Origin: Candidatus Kapaibacterium sp.
GTDB lineage: Bacteria > Bacteroidota > Ignavibacteria > Kapaibacteriales > UBA2268
Direction of reading: 5' to 3'
Assembly (NCBI GenBank): GCA_938038165.1
Contig: CALHRB010000259.1
Location: 1 to 24,748, forward strand
DNA length: 24,748 nt
Position 1 is the first letter of the stretch; each line of letters starts with the position of its first letter. Position numbers and translations under genes: made by a program. The notes beneath the pieces are model-generated. The model did no database searches. It was given only the letters and a program-made list of their open reading frames with translations, and was not told the DNA's origin. Below, in pieces: positions 16,632 through 24,732 of the stretch.

Positions 16632-16661
16632 AATATAAATATTATGTTAAAATTCTGTTAA
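16632..16661 (-). promoter_or_regulatory. Pho-box-like direct repeat and -10 of the TonB receptor gene
   Basis: On the minus strand TTAACA (16661-16656), five bases, TTAACA (16650-16645), seven bases, then TATATT (16637-16632). Layout and spacings equal those before the beta-helix gene, and bases in the spacers are partly shared (GA after the first repeat). The start codon is 65 bases downstream. A second -10-like TATAAT at 16599-16594 is also present. Confidence 0.55.
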
Positions 16662-16713
16662 CAAAAACAACTGCTATGTTCGTAATTACTTAATTATTTA
16701 AGGCTTAAATATT

Positions 16714-16748
16714 TTGGCTAATTTTTGGTTTTTTCTTGGTTTAGCCAA
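16714..16748. promoter_or_regulatory. Inverted repeat in the divergent promoter region before the exporter
   Basis: TTGGCTAA (16714-16721) and TTAGCCAA (16741-16748) form an 8-bp inverted repeat with a 19-base spacer that contains further TTTGG/CTTGG copies. It lies about 125 bases before the exporter start and may be an operator; no regulator can be named. Confidence 0.35.
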
Positions 16749-16873
16749 TTATTAACGAAAAAAAACAATTACTGTTACAAAAATTTTTTTTTGTTTTTTT
16801 TATAGTTAACAAGATGAAAAATATTTTAATTTTATGTCAAATAAAGTTAATGTTCCTATTAATGTGAGTGATT

Positions 16874-18316
16874 ATGGAACTAAGAGGAAAAAAAATCAGC
16901 GAGGACTGGTTAGCCCTTTGGTTAGGGTTGGTCATTTTTATTTTTAGCCTTGGAATTTTTATTGGAATTGACCTGCTTGGGTGGTCAGCAAAAACAAACG
17001 TTTGGATTTCCATTGAACAATCAACAAAAACAATTTCAGAGACATTTTCATTTATATCTCCGATAATATCAATTTTATTTACGTTTATCTTTACGCTTAT
17101 CATAATGACAATTGGAGCAAAAGCACTAAGTTTAAATCTAAAAAAATTTATCCTGAGTTTTTCAATAGTATTTGCCATAAGTTACATTACATGGGTTTTA
17201 GGACATTATGCATATATAGCCGCCACACCAGATAAGCTCTCGAATTATGGAATTAGCTGGTCAATGAATTTAACAGGGGAAGCAGGTTATATTATTGCAC
17301 TTCTTGCTGGATTAATCGTAGGTAATTTTATGCCAGGCTTTTCTAAATTTTTTGAAGATGCAACAAAACCAGAGCTTTACATAAAAACTGCCATTGTAAT
17401 CATGGGGGCATCTCTTGGAGTTAAAGCGGCAGAGTCGGCTTCGCTTGCCTCGGCTATATTATTCATGGGATTATGTTCAATTATAATAGCTTATCTTATA
17501 TATTGGGCTTTAGTTTATTATATAGCACGAAAATATTTCAAATTCAACAAAGAATGGGCGGCACCTCTGGCTTCCGGAATTTCAATCTGTGGAGTTTCGG
17601 CAGCTATTGCCACCGGTGGAGCCATACGAAGCAGACCTATTATACCTATCATGGTCTCCTCGCTTGTTGTAATTTTTGCCGTTGTGGAATTGTTGCTACT
17701 GCCATTCCTTGCCCAAACATTTTTATATAATGAACCGCTTGTTGCCGGAGCCTGGATGGGTTTAGCTGTTAAAACCGACGGCGCTGCTGTTGCAAGTGGT
17801 GCTATAACCGATGGCTTGATTCGTGCAAAGGCTCTTGCTGAAACCGGCATTGCTTATAAAGAGGGTTGGATACTAATGACTGCCACGACTGTCAAGGTAT
17901 TTATTGATGTTTTTATCGGAATCTGGGCTTTTATTCTTGCATATATCTGGACTGCAAAAATTAACAAGAGCAAAACTGGCGAAAAGCCTTCGGCTAAAGA
18001 AATCTGGGACAGATTCCCAAAATTTGTAATCGGCTATGTATTGACATTTATAATTTTCCTTGTTCTTTGCCTGAGTCTTCCCGAGACAATCAAAATGGCA
18101 AAGGTGGCAAGCGAGGAAGGTAATGTTTTCCGTCAGCTTTTCTTTGTTATGACATTTTTCACCATTGGTGTTGTCTCAAACTTTAAGAAATTATGGGAGG
18201 AGGGAATTGGTAAACTCGCTGCAATTTATGTTTTATGTCTTTTCGGATTTATTATATGGATTGGATTGCTCATTTCCTGGCTTTTTTTCCACGGTGCAAA
18301 GCCACCTGTTATGTAA
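16874..18316 (+). CDS. YeiH/UPF0324-family putative anion (sulfate/sulfite) exporter, long form
   Basis: A 480-aa inner-membrane protein with about 11-13 hydrophobic helices. It has the family landmarks IVIMGASLGVKAAES, SGISICGVSAAIATGGAI (a Gly-rich re-entrant-like segment), GLAVKTDGAAVASGAITD and TTVKVFIDVFIGIWAF. Family members are annotated as putative sulfate exporters; some relatives export sulfite made from sulfonates. This member is much longer than the ~350-aa YeiH form, with extra helices at both ends. A GTG at 16868 two codons upstream is an alternative start; the ATG at 16874 is preferred, with GAG five bases ahead. It is followed 21 bases later by a 52-aa membrane microprotein, likely in the same transcript. 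Substrate is inferred only from the family, and few members have been tested. Confidence 0.85.
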   Translation: MELRGKKISEDWLALWLGLVIFIFSLGIFIGIDLLGWSAKTNVWISIEQSTKTISETFSFISPIISILFTFIFTLIIMTIGAKALSLNLKKFILSFSIVFAISYITWVLGHYAYIAATPDKLSNYGISWSMNLTGEAGYIIALLAGLIVGNFMPGFSKFFEDATKPELYIKTAIVIMGASLGVKAAESASLASAILFMGLCSIIIAYLIYWALVYYIARKYFKFNKEWAAPLASGISICGVSAAIATGGAIRSRPIIPIMVSSLVVIFAVVELLLLPFLAQTFLYNEPLVAGAWMGLAVKTDGAAVASGAITDGLIRAKALAETGIAYKEGWILMTATTVKVFIDVFIGIWAFILAYIWTAKINKSKTGEKPSAKEIWDRFPKFVIGYVLTFIIFLVLCLSLPETIKMAKVASEEGNVFRQLFFVMTFFTIGVVSNFKKLWEEGIGKLAAIYVLCLFGFIIWIGLLISWLFFHGAKPPVM

Positions 18317-18337
18317 TTTAAACAAAAAGGAGTCAAT

Positions 18338-18496
18338 ATGACTGAAACCCCAAAAATTGCTGATGAAATAAAAAAAATGGAGTATGAGCCGCTCGATTCG
18401 GTCGAAAAAAAATTGATTCTATTTTCTATCCTAACCGGTGTGGCACTTCTGGTTATTTTAGTATTGATAAGCTATATTTTCTTCCCGACAGTATGA
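18338..18496 (+). CDS. 52-aa single-pass membrane microprotein linked to the exporter
   Basis: ATG at 18338, stop TGA at 18494-18496. AGGAG at 18328-18332 stands five bases before the start, the best ribosome-binding site in this region. The product has a charged cytoplasmic-like N-terminus (MTETPKIADEIKKMEYEPLD) and one clear membrane helix near residues 28-50 (ILFSILTGVALLVILVLISY), ending FFPTV. It begins 21 bases after the exporter stop on the same strand, so it is probably co-transcribed and may be a small regulatory or stabilising subunit of that transporter. I know no family name for it. Coding is supported by the ribosome-binding site, the context and the clean amphipathic-plus-helix composition. 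Confidence 0.75.
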   Translation: MTETPKIADEIKKMEYEPLDSVEKKLILFSILTGVALLVILVLISYIFFPTV

Positions 18497-18880
18497 TTTT
18501 TTTTTGGTGATTATATTCTAACTTATCAAACAAGGAATTAGAAGATATTTGAAATCAATAAGCATTCGATTTTGAATGTTTTCATATTCCAAAGGTGGGT
18601 TAGTAATTCCAAATTATGCTTTTGTTGCATATTTAACAATAAAATCAAAATTTACATGCGGCTGTCTGTTATATAAATGATTTTACTCAGCAGTTTATTT
18701 AAAGATTGGAAATAAATAGTTACCCTCGAAAAGATTTCTCAAGTTTTACATAAAATTCTTTGGAGTTTTCTTTACGTTTTTATTGAATAACCGGGTTCAA
18801 GTTCCGAACTTTATTTTTAATTATCCAGATGGATATATCGATATTTTGGACTAATATAAATCTTTGAGTTAAAAAAAGAA
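18497..18880. other. Intergenic region between convergent units, no gene recognised
   Basis: The 384 bases hold only AT-rich sequence. A 44-codon plus-strand frame without a start (ending about 18853 in ...YPDGYIDILD) may be chance or a remnant. I see no clear terminator for either the exporter unit or the phnX operon. Confidence 0.5.
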
Positions 18881-19690
18881 CTACGGTTTTAAACCAGCGG
18901 ATATTTTGTTATTTATTTCTTCAAGTGCAATTTCTGCTTCCCAGATACCTTTGATAATAACATGAGCCCCGGCATTGGTTAAATTTTGTTCAGCTTTTTT
19001 TAATAAAGTGTTCAATTCATCTTTGTTCAAATTATTGATTTCCTGATTGGTAAGACCAACCTCGTTGCCGCTTTGAGTAATACCAACAGTCCACATACCA
19101 GCATTGATACCCTCCTGAATGTCAGCGACTGTATCGCCAATTTTAACCATATTAGCCATAGGATAGACCTGCATTATGATAGCATTTAAATAGCACATCC
19201 AGGGATAAGGTCTTCCATTGGGTACTTCGCTTGGAGTAACAATGCAATCAAGCCGCAAACCCTTGTTTTCGGATATATTAACTATGTCATTCATCATATC
19301 CCTGACGTAGCCTGTGGTTGAACCAACTTTAATATTAAGTGATTTCATCTTTTCAACAAAATCAACAGAGCCATCAATAGGTACAGAATAGTCAACGATA
19401 ACCTTCTTTAAGGAAGAAGAAAGAGTATCAAAAATTTTATCAGCGTCGTCTTTATTTGGCTTTCTTTTAAACCTATCGAACCATAATTCAGTTATTCTAT
19501 CAAGATTTAATATTTTCTTTGTATGTTCTTTTTTGTCAAAACCCATAAATAGTCTGACTTCATTGCTGTAAATCTCGATACCGAATTGACTAAAAGCATC
19601 AATAAATGCAGCAACGGGAGCATAAGAGCCATAATCTATGGAAGTCCCAGCCCAGTCAATAATTACAGCTTTAATATTTGATAATTTCAT
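18881..19690 (-). CDS. phnX: Phosphonoacetaldehyde hydrolase (phosphonatase)
   Basis: A 269-aa HAD-superfamily enzyme that splits the C-P bond of phosphonoacetaldehyde to acetaldehyde and phosphate. It matches the Bacillus cereus enzyme residue for residue at the key sites. Asp12 is the nucleophile in IIDWAGTSIDYG. Lys53 in FMGFDKKEH forms the Schiff base that is unique to phosphonatase among HAD enzymes. STTGYVRDMM carries the phosphate-binding Thr, GRPYPWMCYLNA follows, and Asp186 in KIGDTVADI is the Mg2+ ligand. NAGMWTVG and NAGAHVII complete the fold. It is the last gene of a three-gene operon, 15 bases after the TonB receptor stop, with AGGA in that gap as ribosome-binding site. The usual partner PhnW (2-aminoethylphosphonate transaminase) is not in the window, so the source of its substrate is open. 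Confidence 0.96.
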   Translation of the reverse strand: MKLSNIKAVIIDWAGTSIDYGSYAPVAAFIDAFSQFGIEIYSNEVRLFMGFDKKEHTKKILNLDRITELWFDRFKRKPNKDDADKIFDTLSSSLKKVIVDYSVPIDGSVDFVEKMKSLNIKVGSTTGYVRDMMNDIVNISENKGLRLDCIVTPSEVPNGRPYPWMCYLNAIIMQVYPMANMVKIGDTVADIQEGINAGMWTVGITQSGNEVGLTNQEINNLNKDELNTLLKKAEQNLTNAGAHVIIKGIWEAEIALEEINNKISAGLKP

Positions 19691-19705
19691 TGAATTTCCT
19701 GATGA

Positions 19706-21763
19706 TTAGTAAAACAGTTTAATTGATAAAAAAACACTTCTGCCGATAGCATCAATCCCTGAACCATGATAGCGATATTCTGCATTAAATAAATTATATA
19801 ATCCCAAGATGAGATCTAAGTGATTAAGGGAATAGTAAAGATAAGAATTGAGAACAAACCAACCGGGTGTTCCGTTCGGATTAATTCTGTTGTCAGATTT
19901 ATCTTCCGGAGCTAATCTATTTTGTTTGCCAGCGAATAAATTTTCCAATGATGCTGAAAAATTATCATTTATCTTAAAGTTAAGGACAAGAGAACCAAAC
20001 AGAGGAGGAATTCTCCTCATTGGTTCGCCGGTGGAAATATTTTGCCCGTAAGTATAAGAAAAATTTGCCGAGACAGTCAGTTTGCCTAATAGTAATCTTA
20101 TATCTGTTTCAGAACCATAAATAATTGATTTAGCAACGTTTTCTTTTTTATAAACTCTAAAACCATCAATGCTGTCCTTGCCGTTGTAAGTCGAGGTTTT
20201 TCTTGTAATAATGTCAGATAAAAAATTATTAAACAATGAAATGGAAAGATGAAATAAATTGTTGGAAATTTTGAATCCAACTTCCTGAACTAGTGCTTTT
20301 TCAGGTTTTAATGAGTATGATGGAACTTCATATCTAAAGTCAACGATACCAATAGTACCCAAATCGTCAATATTAGGTGATCGAAAAGCAGTATTCAATG
20401 CGGCAAAAAGGCTTTTATCTTCCGCAAGTTTATAAACTACACCCGCATTATAAACAAAGGCAGAGGGTTTAATTTCAATTTTACCAAATGGCGATTCCTC
20501 GATTTTAATATTAAAATCATTATATCTAAAGCCTAAGTCAACCAAAAACTTATCTATTTTAATTTCAGATAAAAAATAAATGGCTTTACTTAAAAATTTA
20601 GAATTATCAGGATAAAGACCACGAAGAATTTTTATATTATTATTACTTAAATCAAGATCTTTTCTTGTGCTAAAAACATTGTCATAATATATTTCGGCAC
20701 CACTCGAAATGTTAATGTTATTGCCAACTTTCGAAATAATATTAAGTATGGAAAAAAAAGTATTTACTCTATCTTTTTCTTCTGTTAATGTTGATTTATT
20801 ATTTAATTTTTTGCTTCTGTTTTCTTTAGATTCTGAGAAACCGGCTTTTAGATTAATATTTTTAGTAAAACTGTTTTCAAAAGCATAATTAATTGATAAA
20901 TAGGAAAGGTTTCTTGCCTGAAGGTCCATTTTATTAAATTCATAATTTTCAAGGACAACTTTGTGATAAAGAGGAACATTAAACTGATTTACGTTTTGAT
21001 AGCATAAGTAAATATCAAGTAAATCAATAACATTAGTCAAAAATTTGAAATTAACCGAATTTTGCTTATAATTCGTTGGTCTTTGGTATCCAATATTGCC
21101 ACCGGCAAGCAAATCCCCAAAATCTGAATAATTAAAGCCGAGTAGAACTGCCGTTTTTTTGAATGCCAGATTTGTTTCTGCGTTTAAAGTTTTTTCAATG
21201 TCTGAAGTCATAAATCTACTATGAATAACAGCATTGGCGGTGAAGTCTTTGTCGGAAAAGTGGGGGTTTTTGGTTTGAATGTAGATAACACCTCCGATGG
21301 CATCACTGCCATATTGCACAGAGCCGCTACCCCTCAATAATTCGATTTTATTAAGATTAGATTGAGGTATAGTATTGAGGTATTGATTGGGACCATATCT
21401 GAAAGTCGAGTTATTCAATCTGATGCCGTCAATCATTATAAGACTTTGATTGCCAGTTAACCCCCTTAGAAAAATGGAACCACCTCCCAGATTTGTTTTT
21501 TGAACCCATGCTCCTGTTGCCGTTTTTAATATGTCAGGGGTGTTGTTATTGTTATTTAATTGATGATTATCTATTAATGAAATTGAATAAGGGATATCCA
21601 GGAGAGGTCTTTTATCTCTTTTTGCTGAAACTACTATATCAGACTTTGAAAATGACTTAATAGTGTCCTCAGTTGAAAAAACTAAAAAGGTATTAAACAA
21701 AAAGATGAAAGAAAAGACAATAGATTTTACTAAACAATTAATGAAAATGATAAATCTATTCAT
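19706..21763 (-). CDS. TonB-dependent receptor in the phosphonatase operon
   Basis: A 685-aa outer-membrane receptor. The signal peptide (FIIFINCLVKSIVFSFIFLF...VFS) precedes a TonB-box-like SDIVVSAKRD. The plug then shows LRGLTGNQSLIMIDGIRLNN and KIELLRGSGSVQYGSDAIGG, classical BtuB/FepA-type wording without a CarboxypepD-reg-like domain. The barrel ends in the aromatic terminus SIKLFY. The open frame runs up to 21835, but a 36-bp tandem duplication has created extra in-frame ATGs (21835, 21799, 21763). Only the last gives a normal signal peptide, so 21763 is used. In this operon, between a phosphoesterase lipoprotein and PhnX, the likely cargo is an organophosphorus compound; that is inference. 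Before the duplication the gap to the upstream gene would have been 7 nt. Confidence 0.9.
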   Translation of the reverse strand: MNRFIIFINCLVKSIVFSFIFLFNTFLVFSTEDTIKSFSKSDIVVSAKRDKRPLLDIPYSISLIDNHQLNNNNNTPDILKTATGAWVQKTNLGGGSIFLRGLTGNQSLIMIDGIRLNNSTFRYGPNQYLNTIPQSNLNKIELLRGSGSVQYGSDAIGGVIYIQTKNPHFSDKDFTANAVIHSRFMTSDIEKTLNAETNLAFKKTAVLLGFNYSDFGDLLAGGNIGYQRPTNYKQNSVNFKFLTNVIDLLDIYLCYQNVNQFNVPLYHKVVLENYEFNKMDLQARNLSYLSINYAFENSFTKNINLKAGFSESKENRSKKLNNKSTLTEEKDRVNTFFSILNIISKVGNNINISSGAEIYYDNVFSTRKDLDLSNNNIKILRGLYPDNSKFLSKAIYFLSEIKIDKFLVDLGFRYNDFNIKIEESPFGKIEIKPSAFVYNAGVVYKLAEDKSLFAALNTAFRSPNIDDLGTIGIVDFRYEVPSYSLKPEKALVQEVGFKISNNLFHLSISLFNNFLSDIITRKTSTYNGKDSIDGFRVYKKENVAKSIIYGSETDIRLLLGKLTVSANFSYTYGQNISTGEPMRRIPPLFGSLVLNFKINDNFSASLENLFAGKQNRLAPEDKSDNRINPNGTPGWFVLNSYLYYSLNHLDLILGLYNLFNAEYRYHGSGIDAIGRSVFLSIKLFY

Positions 21764-21822
21764 AGTATTTTTATTTATTTTTTGAGTAAATCTATTCATA
21801 GTATTTTTATTTATTTTTTGAG
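21751..21822. repeat. Exact 36-bp tandem duplication at a gene junction
   Basis: Bases 21751-21786 are repeated without change at 21787-21822. The unit is 12 codons long, so the reading frame is kept. It contains the receptor start codon; the copy proximal to the upstream gene also holds the stop codon of the phosphoesterase gene (21809-21807). The result is two equivalent translation-start regions in a row. Confidence 0.97.
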
Positions 21823-24629
21823 CTTTTACTGGCATAACGCTTTTTATAATCCTCGCTTTGTTTAATCATATAGTTCGGATCATCTAATGCAGGAGATGAG
21901 TTGATAGCATTGAAATCAAATTTTTCATCAAAGGGATCTAAAGCTTTTTGAGGATCAAAAATACGTTTGTCAACCATATGTTTTTTGTAGGGAGTAAAAT
22001 CGGGTTTATCCTGAAAAAAATCAGAAAGGTCCGTTGCAGTAGCATCATAAAGATTAAGGTAGGGAATACCAAGAATGTTCCAAAAAGTTTTGAAAATGCT
22101 TCCAAAGCTTGTATGCTTATGAGAAACATAATTTCTTTTAGCATATGGAGATATAATCATTAGCAAACTACGATGAGCGTCAATATGATCAACACCGCTT
22201 TGAGAATCATCTTCAGTAATAAAAATTGCCATATTTTTCCAATAAGGAGTATTCGAAAGGAACTCAATAATGCGTCCAAGTGCAAGGTCGTTATCTGCCA
22301 TATAGCTTTCCAGGAAGGGATAGCCGGCATGAGGTCTTTCTTCAGCTCCATGATCGTTAGGAAGCAATATAGTAAGAACACTTGGCATAGTTTTGCCTTT
22401 TCCAAGCCATTTTTCTTTAAATTCTTTAATGAACATGTCAGCTCTGAATTGGTCAGGAATAGCCATGTTATATGTTGCATAAGTTCTGGATGTTTTTTTG
22501 AAAAGTGGGGTGGGTAAAGGAAAATTTATCATATATTGAATGCCGGTGTATTTAAAGGTACTGTCATCATAATGAGGAGAGTGTTCAATGCTAAAGCCAA
22601 AATTGAAAAAGTCAATATTGTATCTGTCCAAATGATCCCAAATAGAGCCAGCTTCGTTATAATCCTCCGGATAAATAGCTCCACCTGAACCAACCATAGC
22701 CAGTGCTCCCGGAGCCTTTGAATCAATTCTAAGTGTTCGGTTTCGACCATAGCTTGCTGAAACGGAAGTTTCAACCCATTGATTAGGATATGTACAAGCC
22801 AGCCATCTATGACCATCAGCAGAGTGATCAGAATTAACATAGAAATTATCGCTAATCGCAAAAGTTTCAGACAATTTTAAATGATTTATCATTACATCGG
22901 AAGTAAACTTTGAAGATTGGTTCTTGTCTGAAATTTCAGCATTGTATCCAAATCGTGCAAGAGAAGCATCGCCTTTGCCATTTTTTAATTGCCCGAAAAC
23001 TTCGTCATAAGTTCTGTTTTCCTTGGAGATAAAAACAATATATTTTATTGGAGACTCTTTTTCACCCGGATATAAAGGGATGGGGTGATTTTTTCGCTGA
23101 TTTATAATGTCGTTTGATAATTTTGAAAATTTAAAATTATTGTTAATGACTTGTTGAGTTTCATTTTTGAGTTGATCATCTTTTGGGATATCCAGAACCG
23201 AGACCATTCCTTTCATAAGTTTTCCAATGTTATACCCTTCAGGACCGGGCTGCCAGTTCTTACCGCCGTTTGGTCCACTTCCAACACCTTTTGCGTTGGC
23301 AACAATCAATTTTTTGCCATCATTGCTAACTTTTAGTTTTGATGGGAACCATCCAACTGGTATATGTCCAATTACTTTTAATTGCTGAACATCAATTACT
23401 CCAACAGCATTAAGTCCGGATTCTGCCACATAAAGACGTTTCATATCCGGGGAAAGAGCCAAACCGAATGGTATTATACCTCTATACTTTTTCAGTCTTT
23501 CATCAACAGCCAAAGATATTTCTTTTATAATTTTATTATTTTTCACTTCAATAACTGATATGCAGTCATTGTTTCCATTGCTGACAAAAACATATTTATC
23601 ACTTGAAACAACAGAATTAGGACTTGAGCCACCTACGGCAGGAAAACCTTCGACTTTTTGACCTACTAAAAAACCAGTCTTGATTTTTGCTGTTACTTTG
23701 GGATTGCTTTTGTCTGAAACATCAACAGCCCAAACAGAGAAAGATTCCGGTACGTTAGGATCACCAAGACCGGGAACTTCGACTGTATCATTTTTGTATC
23801 CATCTCTTGATTCTTTTGTGTTGTATGCAAACGCCGGGAAAGGAAGGGTTGTCTCTTTCAATCTGTTCTTATCAACACTTGGAAATACTTTGTAAGAAAA
23901 AACACCAACATTAGCAACATAGATATTCTTTTCATCAGGGGAGAGAGAAATTCCAAATGGATAGCGTCCAACATTAACCCTTGATATAATTTTTCTCGAC
24001 TTAACATCTATAATGTTAACAAGAAAATTAATCTGGTCAACGCAATAAATTGTGCTGCCATCAGCTGTAAGAACTAAATCGCCTAAATATCCGTGAGAAT
24101 AGTTTTGGTTATTCGTAGAAACAGAACAATCAATAGAACCAGCTGGCGAACCATCGCTTATATTAAATATATAGATTTTATTGTCCTGTCCACCGGCAAC
24201 ATAGACATATTGATTATTAGGAGAAATAGCCAGACCCATAAAGACAGAAGCCAAAACTCCTTTGTCAGTATCGTAGCTTGGGGGGATCTGTTGAACAGTT
24301 GGATTTTCGCTCAGCACATCTTTAATGATTGTTATGGAAAGAGGCGAAGTGCCACTGTTTGCTGTGATAGCAATAGAGTTATCATTACTTAAAACTAATC
24401 CATAGGGATGAGGAGCAGTGGTGATTTGTTTACCCCTTGGAGTTAGAAAGCAACCATGAGGTGTAATTGATATGCCGCTCTTATCTTTTATATTGGCATA
24501 TGTTGATTGAGTGTCAGCAGGGGCAGTTATTAACCATATATTTTGCTCTGTTTTTTTTTCACAAGCAAAAAATAAAAAAAACATTAGAATTAGTATAATA
24601 AAATGTGATATATTTTTCAAAGTATTCAT
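21807..24629 (-). CDS. Lipoprotein with YVTN/YncE-like beta-propeller and phosphoesterase (alkaline-phosphatase-like) domain
   Basis: A 940-aa envelope lipoprotein. The signal peptide ends in a lipobox-like LFFAC with Cys23. Residues about 40-480 are a beta-propeller of YVTN/YncE repeats (PFGISLSPDEKNIYVAN, PFGLALSPDMKRLYVAE, WFPSKLKVSNDGKKLIVAN). Residues about 525-890 are a phosphoesterase domain of the phospholipase C/acid phosphatase AcpA type: FISKENRTYDEVFG holds the Glu-Asn metal/nucleophile region, SDHSADGHRW follows, and FITEDDSQSGVDHIDAHR carries the acidic metal ligands, then HTSFGSIFKTFWNILG. The order equals the YncE/alkaline phosphatase fusions known in many genomes. It should release phosphate or head groups from esters at the cell surface or periplasm. 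It is the first gene of the operon with the TonB receptor and phnX. The start has no Shine-Dalgarno. Substrate class is inferred. Confidence 0.92.
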   Translation of the reverse strand: MNTLKNISHFIILILMFFLFFACEKKTEQNIWLITAPADTQSTYANIKDKSGISITPHGCFLTPRGKQITTAPHPYGLVLSNDNSIAITANSGTSPLSITIIKDVLSENPTVQQIPPSYDTDKGVLASVFMGLAISPNNQYVYVAGGQDNKIYIFNISDGSPAGSIDCSVSTNNQNYSHGYLGDLVLTADGSTIYCVDQINFLVNIIDVKSRKIISRVNVGRYPFGISLSPDEKNIYVANVGVFSYKVFPSVDKNRLKETTLPFPAFAYNTKESRDGYKNDTVEVPGLGDPNVPESFSVWAVDVSDKSNPKVTAKIKTGFLVGQKVEGFPAVGGSSPNSVVSSDKYVFVSNGNNDCISVIEVKNNKIIKEISLAVDERLKKYRGIIPFGLALSPDMKRLYVAESGLNAVGVIDVQQLKVIGHIPVGWFPSKLKVSNDGKKLIVANAKGVGSGPNGGKNWQPGPEGYNIGKLMKGMVSVLDIPKDDQLKNETQQVINNNFKFSKLSNDIINQRKNHPIPLYPGEKESPIKYIVFISKENRTYDEVFGQLKNGKGDASLARFGYNAEISDKNQSSKFTSDVMINHLKLSETFAISDNFYVNSDHSADGHRWLACTYPNQWVETSVSASYGRNRTLRIDSKAPGALAMVGSGGAIYPEDYNEAGSIWDHLDRYNIDFFNFGFSIEHSPHYDDSTFKYTGIQYMINFPLPTPLFKKTSRTYATYNMAIPDQFRADMFIKEFKEKWLGKGKTMPSVLTILLPNDHGAEERPHAGYPFLESYMADNDLALGRIIEFLSNTPYWKNMAIFITEDDSQSGVDHIDAHRSLLMIISPYAKRNYVSHKHTSFGSIFKTFWNILGIPYLNLYDATATDLSDFFQDKPDFTPYKKHMVDKRIFDPQKALDPFDEKFDFNAINSSPALDDPNYMIKQSEDYKKRYASKSSKNK

Positions 24630-24639
24630 ATGATTTAAA

Positions 24640-24674
24640 GTTAATAAAGAGACATCGTTAAATGAAAAAGTTAA
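24640..24674 (-). promoter_or_regulatory. Promoter region of the phosphonatase operon with three TTAAC copies
   Basis: On the minus strand TTAAC occurs three times (24674-24670, 24661-24657, 24644-24640) in the 60 bases between the upstream terminator and the start codon. Spacings are 13 and 17, not the 11 seen before the two neighbouring genes, so a Pho-type box is possible only as a degenerate one. Confidence 0.25.
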
Positions 24675-24687
24675 AATAAATAAAGGT

Positions 24688-24732
24688 AAAAAAGCCCCAG
24701 AAATATATGTAAAGCTTTTCTGAGGCTTTCTA
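24688..24732 (-). terminator. Rho-independent terminator of a minus-strand gene beyond the window
   Basis: AAAGCCCCAGAAA (24691-24703) pairs with TTTCTGAGGCTTT (24717-24729) with one G-U wobble on the minus strand. It is followed there by a T run (24693-24688). It closes a gene lying to the right of the window and shows that the phosphoesterase operon starts with its own promoter. Confidence 0.85.

Noticed and set aside
18720..18855. 44-codon plus-strand frame ending ...YPDGYIDILD
   Set aside because: No start codon, preceded by a stop, no family recognised; kept only as a possible remnant note.
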